Source: Clavaria fumosa
Lineage: Eukaryota > Basidiomycota > Agaricomycetes > Agaricales > Clavariaceae
Assembly (NCBI GenBank): GCA_951802425.1
Contig: OX637803.1
Span: 2,976,001-3,040,000, forward strand
Reading direction: 5' to 3'
Length of the DNA stretch: 64,000 nucleotides
The notes under the pieces were generated by a model. It was not told where the DNA came from. It did no database searches and worked only from the letters and a program-made list of their open reading frames with translations. How positions within the stretch are numbered: the stretch's first letter is position 1; the number at the start of each line of letters is the position of its first letter. This document shows positions 53,809 through 64,000 of the stretch, one piece after another. A program made the translations under genes and the position numbers.

Positions 53809-56804
53809 TTACGTCACCTTCTCGAAGAAATACAAATAGGCCAACTTCTTTAATTCTTTTACACTCTCCGCATCCGCATTAACCACTTTCTCGTCGTTGA
53901 ATAACACCCACTGGTCGCCCAAATGGACGTGCGCAACATAGTGTCCCGAGTGCACTGACGGACCTTTGTGAGATATGAACGCTTTCAATCGATACCTCGC
54001 TGGGAGAGTGGAAGATCCTGGGACGGGAGCCTCTTCGCCCGTGTAGTCAGGATGACTGAAAAGCCATTCGACGGCTCGCTCCGCATGTCCATCCTGGGCG
54101 AAAATGCAGCATAAGACGAGGCACTTATATACTCAAGAGATTCTGGCAAACGCACGGTCTCATGCAATGCTTTCTTAACTTGGGCAGGGGTGAATCCCAA
54201 GTCAGTCAATAAAGCCACCTGTTCAGGTGAAGGATCGGACTTGAAATTCGTTCTCGTTATTGGGGCGTCAATGTCTGAGGAAATGCTATATTGATTATCA
54301 CAGATGTATGGAGAAGGACTTGACCCAAACCTGGGTCATCCATGTGAGCAAATAACCACTCCATGGCGGCTTCCGCGGTGCTGTTACCGGTCGCCAACAT
54401 TGCTTTCTCGCACCTGACGCGCGGAAAGCCCATTGCTTCGAGTTGACTCATTGCACCCTCATTAAATTGGACCGCGGTCGGGGCACTCTCTGAGTGAATG
54501 GTCAAACCTCGTAATCAATTTAGCAAACAATTGTACCTGGATCGTTCTCGGGCAGCTCAATTTCACCCGGTTGCAGCCCAGATCCGAGATACTGGTCCAA
54601 AAGAAGCTCGTTCGAACTGGGAAGGGCGACCGGTATATCTGTAGCACTTCGTCAGAGCAGAAACATGACAGGCATGCAGAAGACTGACCTAACTTAGAAG
54701 GCACCCAATTGACCAGTCGAAATTTTTTCGTGTGCACAACCAGAACGTCAGGGAACGTGGCAAATTTCATTTGTCTGCAATCGGACAGGATCAATATGCG
54801 GTATGCGGAAAGACAACCCTTGATCACCTACTTCGTAGCAATAACATCCTTTTCACAAGCAGGGCATCTATACTCAAGCGCTTCTGTTCTGGTGAGACCA
54901 TCAAAGCATTCTTCCAGCGTGACTTCTTCCCATTCCACCTGACCATCTTCTCTCTTCTCCAAAACTTTCTCGGGCACGTTCACGCTGACTACGTCCATAG
55001 AATCTGTCCTATACTTGACCCTTCGGCATTCTGCGCACTGCAGCCGCTGCTCCATGGCAAAGGCAAATGCGTTAGTCGCCTGTGCGTCCGGCTTCGAAAC
55101 CTGGGCGTGCCGACGGATAGTAGTAATCAGATAAGAAAAGAACTCCTCTGCATCCTGCTGCCGCATGGTGCAAAACTCGGTATGTCCTTTGCCAATGAGG
55201 GATTTGAAATTGCTAGGCTCAATGCCTTTTTGGTACTGAGGCGTGGAGGTAGATTGCGGAGGAATATCGGGAGCGGCAGCAAGGGAGTAGCGCCCAGAAA
55301 GTAGCCCGTCCGCCATCTTGTACATCTGGCAATCGAGACAAGAATCAGGCATCTCTGTGCATGTCAACCAGTGTTCTCGTTGCGCGTGCAGGGGTTGGTA
55401 TCTTTGTTGGAATGCAGGAAGGGCGAAGAGAGTCTGCATAACCGATGCCATGTAACAGCTATCCGAAGCATTGACGGTCAGCTACAGCGAAGTACAAATT
55501 GCCGGTGCATACCTGTTTCCGAGGTTCTTTAGTCCAGTCAAGCCTGGGCCGTACACAGGGATGAGTGCTTTGCCATCATCGCCGGTCAAAGAAAAGTCAA
55601 ACTTCATATTTTGATCGATTTGCTGTGGCAGGCCAGTTAGCTAACACCGTCCAGAAATAGAAATCAGACACCATACAAGTTCCGTCGTGGACTTTTCTGT
55701 CTTGCTCTGTTCTTGCACAACGATACCAAATGTCGACAGATGTGTCACGATATCAGGATCGACTTTGGGGTCATCGCAAGCATAACAATAGATATCTACA
55801 CATCGTTGGCGTCGCAAGGGTGGCTTCTCTTCGTAAGCGAAGCTCACCTGCGGTCCCTTCAGGTGAGATCGTCCCTAGCTTTACGCAAAACGGATGTTTC
55901 GAGTCTGAGAAGTGTTCTAGTGCATGCCCGTTTCCATCAAGACCGCCTGATTGCTGACGACCACAGCCAAGAGAGCCACAAGTCATGCAAAGCCATAGAT
56001 TTTCTTTGAGATCGCATTTGTGGCAGCAAGCCAAACCTGCACACCATGCTTAACAGTGAAAATGGCATGCCGAAGCCCGACACGAGAACTCGCCTGTGGG
56101 AAGAATTGGAGCTGAAGCAGTTTGCTGTAAGGTAAGAGTATGCTCGCAAGCAATGATCTCTTCTTCCCACGCTTTTACCTCAGATCGCCTTGCGGAGGAC
56201 ATGGAATGCATTACTTCGTTTACCAGCTCTCTGATCTGAAAGAAAGCTTCAAAGTCAAACCAGAGACACATGAGTACTCAGTTATGCAGGAGCACCTTCG
56301 GGTCCACCACTGCGTCTGGAATCTCCAACCCGCAAGCGGGGTCGCAATTCCAGCATTTGACGACGGTGGAGAATTCGTACTTTTCCTCTTCGTTCTGCTC
56401 TTGGATGGCCAGCTTGGTGATTTTGGTGGGAGGTTCTCCGTCTTCAACCTGCGTACTCCGCGTGAGCGATAGCAGAGCAGTGAAGAGTAACTACGGACTC
56501 GGTGCGGAGACTGTTTGGGTTTCCGTTTCACGTTGAGGGTGAAAGGATGCCCGGAACGATTTCCATGGGTAAATGCATGGCGTCTGGTGCTATCAAGACA
56601 CCCGCCGTTGAAGCAGCTAAGACAGACATCGATCCCAAGAGGTTGATCCTTTCGGATCATTGAACTTTCATGTCCAGACAGGCCAGGAAAAAAACCGACC
56701 TGGCTATCAAAACATTGTGTACATTCTTCTTGATGTACTGACTGCAAAATTTTAGGATGTTGCAAGCGTGCTATTTCGCTCAGATGAAGACACGTCGTGG
56801 TCAT
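53809..56804 (-). CDS. UBP14: Ubiquitin C-terminal hydrolase 14 / isopeptidase T
   Basis: From ATG 56804 (MTTTCLHLSEIARLQHP), domains in order are a variant zinc finger (CTQCF...CLSCFNGGC); the canonical ZnF-UBP (CHKCDLKENLWLCMTCGSLG CGRQQSGG, HALEHFSDSKHPFCVKLGT, IYCYACDD); and the USP catalytic core with GLKNLGNSCYMASVMQTLF (nucleophile Cys), QDAEEFFSYL, LQCAECRRVKYRTDSMD and YRCPACEKD. Two UBA domains are inserted in the core (MSQLEAMGFPRVRCEKAMLA, VALLTDLGFTPAQVKKALHE), and it ends with HSGHYVAHV (catalytic His), WVLFNDEKVV and a TAA at 53809. Ubp14 disassembles free polyubiquitin chains, recognising the free Gly-Gly end through ZnF-UBP. All catalytic motifs are present. It has more than ten short introns. 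Confidence 0.95.
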
Positions 56805-57862
56805 GGTAAGCGCGCAATGGCCTCAACCCGCTTGGGATCACGCGCGGTGGGTGAAGGTCGCAGTCGATCACGTGCGAAACGCAAATAACTTGCCGCTGTA
56901 CTGTCATCTTGCCGATGTTATTAAGAACCCGAGGGAAGATCCAATGGGATGGAGACTCAAAGGGATGTACAGTACAATATATCATACTGCATCACCGCAT
57001 ACTGTATCAGGTCTCATAATGTATCAGTTTTGACCTGGAACGGACTTGGGCCAGTGGGGATATCCATATTTTGTGGATAATGAATATTGTATCAGGCTGA
57101 TGGTCTGTTTATACAGTATGGAATTCAAATACTAGCCCTAGGTATATTTGAAATATGAGAAGTTTTCACTGGCTGAACCCCCAGCATGTCCAAACAGCTG
57201 ACAGAAGTGTAAACCACACCAGCCTGCTGCATATGCAAGTAAACCTGGTCCCAAAGGCCCCCAAGCCTGCGCACACATTATGTAATTATAATAATATGCA
57301 TTGTTCATGTTTGTATCAACTGGTTACATAAGCAAACACACTTTGATGTCTTGTGAAAATTTTCAATCGATGGAGCAAGGTTCCTGGAGGTGCCAGAATC
57401 AGCGACAACCACTAGTTACTACAGAAGGAGCTACAAACTATGAAGCAGGTGACATTGAGCAGTCTCTGGAGCAAATGCAACGGGGCTCAGGGTGTCACAC
57501 TGTAGCAGGGTCACAGTGTCACAAAATGTGATGCCACACCCTATTGTATACCATGGCATACCGTATCGCCCTAGGGCTTGGCCAAATCATATACGTTATG
57601 ATATATTGTACTGTATACAGTAAGGAGGAATGAATTGTATCTGCATGACTCTAGCAGCCATCTAAAAGTTGGGCAGATCTGGCAGGTGCTGATAATGAGG
57701 GGCTACCTTTTCAGCCCAAGTTGCTTTGGCACATTGAGTCCATGAGTGGTGCACAATTTGAGGCATGGCGAAAGGGGGCGACTCAGCGCTCGTCTTTTCG
57801 TGAGGCTGTGACGACACTAGGTGAGGTGCACTACTAGTAGGTTGAGTTGAGGTGATATCCCC
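56805..57862. other. Gene-poor DNA next to the foldback element
   Basis: No gene is supported. Many short ATAC/GTAT palindromes occur (for example around 56975-57010 and 57545-57620), suggesting decayed mobile DNA, but no boundaries could be set. Confidence 0.45.
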
Positions 57863-57869
57863 ACACGTC
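57863..57869. repeat. Target-site duplication, left copy (ACACGTC)
   Basis: Identical to 61898-61904 on the far side of the foldback element. Confidence 0.8.
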
Positions 57870-57994
57870 CACATAGTTCAGTCGGATATTGTAGTATATA
57901 ACTACATACCGGACGCTGTATATCCCCTGTATATAACACAGTACTGGATTCTGCCAGAGATATCCGTATCCTTAGTATAATACAAGTCTGCCAG

Positions 57995-58845
57995 AGGATA
58001 TCCCTCTCCAGTATGAGATGTGTCCAGCGGAGAGATATTAGGATATCCCTCTCCAGTATGAGACCCATCCAGCAGAGATATTAGGATATCCCCCTCCTGT
58101 AAGAGACCTGTCCAGCAGAGATATTGGGATATCCTTCTCCAGTATGAGACCTGTCCAGCAGAGAGATATTAGGATATCCTTCCCCAGTATGAGACCTGTC
58201 CAGTGGAGATATTAGGATATCCTTCTCCAGTATGAGACCTGTCCAGCAGAGATATTAGGATATCCGTCTCCTGTAAGAGACCTGTCCAGCGGAGATATTA
58301 GGATATCCTTCTCCAGTATGAGACCTGTCCAGCATAGGGATGCCACGGTCCGGTTAAGTCCGGTTCAGGGCCAATTTTTTCGAACCCCGAACCAGACTTT
58401 AGGTCCGGTTCAGGCCAAATTCCGAACCTTGAACCTGAGTTCGGTCCAAGTCCGGTTCATTGGACCGGACTTTTACCAAATAAGGTAATGGTTTGCCCAA
58501 ATTTGGGCTTCTGAACCTCAATTTTGGTTCGGTTCACCCACTTGGCTGAACCTGAACCTCATTTTCGGTTCGGTCCAGTCCAGTTCAGGTTCGAACCAAA
58601 GTTCAGAACCGAACCGTGGCATCCCTAGTCCAGCAGAGAGATATTAGGATATCCTTCCCCAGTATGAGACCTGTCCAGCGGAGATATTAGGATATCCTTC
58701 CCCAGTATGAGACCTGTCCAGCAGAGATATTAGGATATCCTTCTCCAGTATGAGACCTGTCCAGCAGAGATATTAGGATATCCTTCTCCTGTATGAGACC
58801 TCTCCAGTGGAGATAGTAGGATATCTATCCCCTGCACCTGGCATG
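57995..58845. repeat. Left minisatellite arm, ~44-bp units
   Basis: The unit is approximately TGTCCAGCAGAGATATTAGG followed by ATATCCTTCTCCAGTATGAG and ACC, with variants (TCTCCTGTAAGAGACC; GCGGAGA). About twelve units remain after removing the nested MITE at 58335-58627. The orientation is the reverse of the right arm. Confidence 0.85.
58335..58627. mobile_element. hAT-type MITE nested in the left arm
   Basis: Terminal inverted repeats TAGGGATGCCACGGT / ACCGTGGCATCCCTA flank 293 bp with no ORF. The flanking 8-bp direct repeats GTCCAGCA (58327-58334 and 58628-58635) are exact. TAGGG-like termini and an 8-bp duplication are hAT hallmarks. The interior carries many GGTTC/GAACC words in both orientations, fitting subterminal binding sites. 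It inserted after the minisatellite arm had formed. Confidence 0.88.
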
Positions 58846-60143
58846 GCTGCTTTTGGTAAGCCACTATGACTGTGGGAACTTTTTCACACAGCTTGCAAAA
58901 TATGACATATTATATATCAAAAAATCAGCAAAAATCAGGAGATTCTGGATCTGGACACCATACATTTGTATCCTTCTTAGTTCAATGTCAATTTGCAAAA
59001 TACACTGAATACATTTGTTTTTCCTCAATTCTTCAAGACTCTGGCTTAAAAATAGATAGCTAGAGGATCTACACACCACCTGTGGACATATGGGAAGGGT
59101 GTGGATTAGTTTAACAACCCACCCACCATCTCTGTCACCTCCCTGGAATCCATTACTAGGAATTAAGGTGTTATTGGCCTGGGAGCATGGCTATTTGTTA
59201 GATTGCAAATTCGAGCCATCAGACTATGCCTTATGACATCTAATACAACCATACAAAAGCCCATAATATTTGGTGCAGAACTACAGATTCCCCATGTCTA
59301 TTTTCCCAAATTTCTCAAAATCTCTCCCTAGACAGCCTCCTTTGTCAAATGACATATTCCTGTTGTCTAATAGCTGACAATGTATGCATAAATACATGTT
59401 CAAAGTTTGGTGAAGTTAGGTAAAGTTCTCAGGAAGTTAGCCCAGAATGTGTCTTTTACAAGACAGTCTAAAGTGAAGGCAACAACACAGGCAAGGGGAA
59501 GCAAGACCTTGACTGGCTTCCAAAAGACACATTCTGGGCTAACTTCCTGAGAACTTTACCTAACTTCACCAAACTTTGAACATGTATTTATGCATACATT
59601 GTCAGCTATTAGACAACAGGAATATGTCATTTGACAAAGGAGGCTGTCTAGGGAGAGATTTTGAGAAATTTGGGAAAATAGACATGGGGAATCTGTAGTT
59701 CTGCACCAAATATTATGGGCTTTTGTATGGTTGTATTAGATGTCATAAGGCATAGTCTGATGGCTCGAATTTGCAATCTAACAAATAGCCATGCTCCCAG
59801 GCCAATAACACCTTAATTCCTAGTAATGGATTCCAGGGAGGTGACAGAGATGGTGGGTGGGTTGTTAAACTAATCCACACCCTTCCCATATGTCCACAGG
59901 TGGTGTGTAGATCCTCTAGCTATCTATTTTTAAGCCAGAGTCTTGAAGAATTGAGGAAAAACAAATGTATTCAGTGTATTTTGCAAATTGACATTGAACT
60001 AAGAAGGATACAAATGTATGGTGTCCAGATCCAGAATCTCCTGATTTTTGCTGATTTTTTGATATATAATATGTCATATTTTGCAAGCTGTGTGAAAAAG
60101 TTCCCACAGTCATAGTGGCTTACCAAAAGCAGCCATGCCAGGT
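58836..60143. repeat. Inner near-perfect palindrome of the foldback element
   Basis: Positions x and 118979-x are complementary without indels from about 58836 to 59457 against 59522 to 60143; the two ~200-bp open frames at 58866-59063 and 59916-60113 are identical in mirror image. Arms are at least 620 bp, with a 64-bp spacer. The DNA could extrude a cruciform and any transcript would fold into a long hairpin. Confidence 0.9.
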
Positions 60144-60149
60144 GCAGGG

Positions 60150-61785
60150 GATAGATATCCTACTATCTCCACTGGAGAGGTCTCTTACTGGAGAAGGATA
60201 TCCTAATATCTCCGCTGGACAGGTCTCTTACAGGAGATGGATATCCTAATACCTCTGCTGGACAGGTCTCATACTGGGGAAGGATATCCTAATATCTCTC
60301 TGCTGGACAGGTCTCATACTGGAGAAGGATATCCTAATATCTCCGCTGGACAGGTCTCTTACAGGAGACAGATATTCTAATATCTCTGCTGGACAAGTCT
60401 CTTACAGGAGACAGATATCCTAATATCTCTGCTGGACAGGTCTCTTACAGGAGATGGATATCCTAATATCTCTGCTGGATAGGTCTCATACTGGGGAAGG
60501 ATATCCTAATATCTCTCCGCTGGACAGGTCTCATACTGGAGAAGGATATCCTAATATCTCCACTGGACAGGTCTCTTACAGGAGATGGATATCCTAATAT
60601 CTCTGCTGGACAGGTCTCATACTGGGGAAGGATATCCTAATATCTCTCTGCTGGACAGGTCTCATACTGGAGAAGGATATCCTAATATCTCCGCTGGACA
60701 GGTCTCTTACAGGAGACAGATATTCTAATATCTCTGCTGGACAAGTCTCTTACAGGAGACAGATATCCTAATATCTCTGCTGGACAGGTCTCTTACAGGA
60801 GATGGATATCCTAATATCTCTGCTGGATAGGTCTCATACTGGGGAAGGATATCCTAATATCTCTCCGCTGGACAGGTCTCATACTGGAGAAGGATATCCT
60901 AATATCTCCACTGGACAGGTCTCTTACAGGAGATGGATATCCTAATATCTCTGCTGGACAGGTCTCATACTGGGGAAGGATATCCTAATATCTCTCTGCT
61001 GGACAGGTCTCATACTGGAGAAGGATATCCTAATATCTCCGCTGGACAGGTCTCTTACAGGAGACAGATATTCTAATATCTCTGCTGGACAAGTCTCTTA
61101 CAGGAGACAGATATCCTAATATCTCTGCTGGACAGGTCTCTTACAGGAGATGGATATCCTAATATCTCTGCTGGACAGGTCTCATACTGGGGAAGGATAT
61201 CCTAATATCTCTCCGCTGGACAGGTCTCATACTGGAGAAGGATATCCTAATATCTCCGCTGGACAGGTCTCTTACAGGAGACGGATATCCTAATATCTCT
61301 GCTGGACAGGTCTCATACTGGAGATGGATATCCTAATATCTCTGCTGGACAGGTCTCTTACAGGAGGGGGATATCCTAATATCTCCGCTGGATGGGTCTC
61401 ATACTGGAGATGGATATCCTAATAACTCTCCACTGGACAGGTCTCTTACAGGAGACAGATATCCTAATATCTCTGCTGGATGGGTCTCATACAGGAGAGG
61501 GATATCCTAATATCTCTCCGCTGGACAGGTCTCTCACAGGAGATGGATATCCTAATATCTCCACTGGACCAGTCTCTTACAGGAGAGGGATATCCTAATA
61601 TCTCTCCGCTGGACAGGTCTCATACTGGAGAAGGATATCCCAATATCTCTGCTGGACAGGTCTCTTACAGGAGGGGGATATCCTAATTCCTCCGCTGGAT
61701 GGGTTTCATACTGGAGAGGGATATCCTAATATCTCTCCGCTGGACAGGTCTCATACTGGAGAGGGATATCCTCTGGTGGACTTGT
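60150..61785. repeat. Right minisatellite arm with 348-bp higher-order repeat
   Basis: About 37 units of approximately GGTCTCATACTGGAGAAGGA followed by TATCCTAATATCTCTGCTGG and ACA run in tandem. The rare variant GATATTCTAATATC occurs at 60371, 60719 and 61067, exactly 348 bp apart, marking a higher-order unit of eight monomers repeated about three times. The arm is roughly twice the length of the left one, so it expanded after the element formed. Confidence 0.88.
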
Positions 61786-61897
61786 ATTATACTAAGGATA
61801 CGGATATCTCCAGCGGAATCCAGTACCATGTTATATACAGGGGATATGCAGCGTCCGGTATGTAGTTATCTACTACAATATCTGACTGAACTATGTG

Positions 61898-61904
61898 ACA
61901 CGTC
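61898..61904. repeat. Target-site duplication, right copy (ACACGTC)
   Basis: Identical to 57863-57869. It sits immediately outside the perfect terminal CTGAACTATGTG. Confidence 0.8.
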
Positions 61905-62344
61905 GATAGTGCCAAAAAATGATGACAATGTGCCATCATGCCGAACGCTGATTGACAATTATCAGGCTCAGTGGATACCAGCAGACCCAAAAACGATGCC
62001 TGGGATTCAAAATGGTCTTCTATGCGAGCTGTACTTCTATAAGGTACCTTCCAACCATCTTCCGAGGGTCTTATACCGGTCCTCCTATCGCAGCACCAAT
62101 CGCATTTGTCGTCATCTTCGGCGTTGTTGATGGGAGTGTAGTGACCGGGTCGCTGGATGCCTCAGATCTGCACAACCACATGCCTAACATGCACTCCCAT
62201 CGTCTACCTCAGCCTTGCTGCCCTGCTGAACCATGTTGTCATTGCCCCGGCATTGCCCCGGCTCCCCCAGGCCATGTAGGTATTTTTATGTATTGAATCA
62301 CTCTTATCAGAAGTTATGGATGTTGTATGGATTGGTCTGATTAG
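61905..62344. other. Unassigned sequence right of the foldback element
   Basis: An open frame ends at 62130 and another at 62296, but neither shows a recognisable domain, and the first starts inside the minisatellite. No gene is supported. Confidence 0.4.
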
Positions 62345-62615
62345 GGGGGAGGAAATTGATATATGGAAACCTCTCATATCATCTACAATATATTGTTAGG
62401 TTCTGATATCTGATACATTGAAACTGCTCATATCATCTCCAATATATTGTTAGGTTCTGATATCTGATATATTGAAACCTCTCATATTATCTCCAATATA
62501 TTGTTAGGTTCTGATATCTGATATATTGAAACCTCTCATATTATCTCCAATATATTGCTAGGCTCTGATATTTGATATATTGAAACCTCTCATATCATCT
62601 CCAATATATTGTTAG
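62345..62615. repeat. 54-bp tandem repeat, about five copies
   Basis: The word CAATATATTG(T/C)TAGG recurs at 62386, 62440, 62494, 62548 and 62602, exactly 54 bp apart, within units containing CTGATATCTGATATATTGAA and CTCATATTATCTC. Confidence 0.9.
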
Positions 62616-62630
62616 GTTGACAATAGCTAT

Positions 62631-63848
62631 GCAATATATTACAATACATGTCCCTTTTCAGGCCTGCCCTGCACACTCAGCCAGTCAGCCAGAATAGGAA
62701 TGCCAGTCAAACAATGGCAAACAAAATATGCTAAAAATAAAAACAAAAACTCGAAATTGAGCAGCCCTGTGCTGGGTCCTTCAGGCACAGGTTACCAATC
62801 AGGCATAGCTGCTTTTGGTAAGCTGCTATGACTGTGGAAAACTTTTTTTGCACAGCTTGTAAAATATGACTTTTTATACAGCAAAAAATCAGCAAAAGTC
62901 AGGGGATTTGGAATTAGGGTGTTATTGGCCTGGGAGCATGGCTATTTGTTAGATTGCAAATTCGAGCCATCAGACTACACCTTATGACATCTAATACAAT
63001 CATACAAAAGCCCATAATATTTGGTGCAGAACTACAGATTCCCCATGTCTATTTTCCCAAATTTCTCAAAATCTCTCCCCAGACAGTCCCTTTGTCAAAT
63101 CACATATTCCTGTTGTCTGATAGCTGACAAGGTATGCATGAATACATGTTCAAAGTTTGGTGAATTTAGGCCAAGTTCTCAGGAAGATAGCCCAGAATGT
63201 GTCTTTTGGAGGACAGTCTAAAGTAAAGGCAACAACACAGGCAGGGATAAGCAACACCTTGACTGTCTTCAAAATCACACATTCTGAGCTATCTTCCTGA
63301 GAACTTGGCCTAACTTCACCAAACTTTGAACATGTATTCATGCATACCTTGTCAGCTATTAGACAACAGGAATATGTGATTTGACAAAGGGACTGTCTGG
63401 GGAGAGATTTTGAGAAATTTGGGAAAATAGACATGGGAAATCTGTAGTTCTGCACCAAATATTATGGGCTTTTGTATGGTTGTATTAGATGTCATAAGGC
63501 ATAGTCTGATGGCTCGAATTTGCAATCTAACAAATAGCCATGCTCCCAGGCCAATAACACCCTAATTCCAAATCCCCTGACTTTTGCTGATTTTTTGCTG
63601 TATAAAAAGTCATATTTTACAAGCTGTGCAAAAAAGTTTTCCACAGTCATAGCAGCTTACCAAAAGCAGCTATGCCTGATTGGTAACCTGTGCCTGAGGG
63701 ACCCCGCACAGGGCTGCTCAATTTCGAGTTTTTATTTTTTATTTTTAGCATATTTTGTTTGCCATTGTTTGACTGGCATTCCTATTCTGGCTGACTGGCT
63801 GAATGTGCAGGGCAGGCCTGAAAAGGGACATGTATTGTAATGTATTGC
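62631..63848. repeat. Second palindromic element, related to the foldback core
   Basis: Positions x and 126479-x are largely complementary from 62631 (GCAATATATTACAATACATG) to 63848, with the centre near 63240 and a spacer of about 65 bp. The inner ~430 bp of each arm resembles the inner arms of the element at 57870-61897 (shared TAGCTGCTTTTGGTAAGC-like start, ATTTGGTGCAGAACTACAG, TCTCAGGAAG). The outer ~180 bp is different. Arms differ at scattered positions, so this copy is older or not gene-converted. No clear target-site duplication was found. Confidence 0.82.
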
Positions 63849-63956
63849 ATGGCTGAGTGTGCCAATGTATGGAATGATTAGAGCAGTCAATGTATCATGC
63901 AATCAGCCAGTGAATCAGAGGTGCTCATGTATGGGACAATCAGAGCAGTCAATGTA

Positions 63957-64000
63957 TGTCAGACTTAGTCTCACGCTCACACAACTTAACGTAAGGTCAA
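63957..64000. repeat. LTR-like motif matching 2590-2625
   Basis: TCAGACTTAGTCTCACGCTC followed by ACACAACTTAACGTAAGGTC resembles TCAGACTGGGTCTCACACAA followed by CTTAAGTGTAAGGTC at 2590-2625 beside the Gypsy element. It may be the start of another copy that continues beyond the window. Confidence 0.45.

Larger units (their letters stand above)
57870..61897. mobile_element. ~4-kb foldback transposon with minisatellite arms
   Basis: The element starts CACATAGTTCAG (57870) and ends CTGAACTATGTG (61897). It is bracketed by identical 7-bp direct repeats ACACGTC (57863-57869 and 61898-61904), a target-site duplication. Each arm consists, from outside in, of about 130 bp of unique sequence, a tandem array of ~44-bp units in opposite orientation on the two sides, and about 620 bp of unique sequence. 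A 64-bp spacer (59458-59521) is at the centre. No transposase is coded. Long terminal inverted repeats built of short tandem repeats define foldback elements; a 7-bp duplication is also known for Galileo-type foldbacks. The family in fungi is not assigned here. Confidence 0.8.

Noticed and set aside
58866..59063. Open frames of 65-71 codons in mirror image at 58866 and 59916
   Set aside because: They are an effect of the palindrome, have no recognisable domain, and both strands are open over the same bases.
61392..61780. Repetitive open frames of 68-143 codons in the right minisatellite arm
   Set aside because: They are simply the ~44-bp units read through, with no independent sign of coding.
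57870..61897. Reading the minisatellites as a CRISPR array
   Set aside because: Units are tandem without unique spacers, are inverted on the two sides of a palindrome, and the genome is eukaryotic.

Overview
The window looks like nuclear DNA of a filamentous basidiomycete, most likely an Agaricomycete. The genes are split by many introns of about 50-85 nt with GT..AG ends. The gene set (Ku70, APSES factor, SPX phosphate transporter, TPR-CHAT protein) and the mobile DNA (chromodomain Gypsy, Tc1/mariner, hAT MITE) fit that group. No species is claimed.

Layout. 1-11.2 kb is a transposon graveyard: an inverted pair of Tc1/mariner copies, a decayed chromodomain Gypsy element on the minus strand that keeps one long intact extra ORF downstream of its integrase, and diverged AT-rich tandem repeats. 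11.2-18.2 kb is an accessory island: a 5'-truncated AAA-ATPase remnant, then two head-to-head genes. One encodes a ~269-residue protein that I read as gasdermin-like. The other encodes a large TPR-CHAT (caspase-like) protein whose 22 TPR units sit in exact 135-bp register. 18.2-19.5 kb holds an ankyrin remnant and little else.

19.5-56.8 kb is a conventional gene-dense core: an acidic uncharacterised protein, a RING protein, a Maf-family pyrophosphatase, two or three unrecognised small genes, a SAM-domain tail-anchored protein, RCC1 (Ran GEF), an isochorismatase-fold hydrolase, a Grx3/4-type monothiol glutaredoxin, Ku70, PP2A activator PTPA, ornithine decarboxylase, an APSES-type transcription factor, an SPX-domain phosphate permease, a multi-BRCT Dpb11/Rad4/TopBP1 homologue and Ubp14/isopeptidase T. 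Ku70 and PTPA share an 81-bp divergent promoter. Ku70 and the BRCT protein are both DNA-damage factors; the rest are unrelated housekeeping genes.

56.8-64 kb is again mobile DNA. A ~4-kb foldback transposon (57870-61897) has 7-bp target-site duplications, minisatellite arms and a near-perfect inner palindrome, and an hAT-type MITE is nested in its left arm. Next come a 54-bp tandem array and a second, related palindrome.

The most interesting candidates are the divergent gasdermin-like/TPR-CHAT pair, which looks like an effector plus activating protease of fungal regulated cell death or allorecognition, and the foldback element. Both calls come from reading motifs and repeats by eye; no database search was run.
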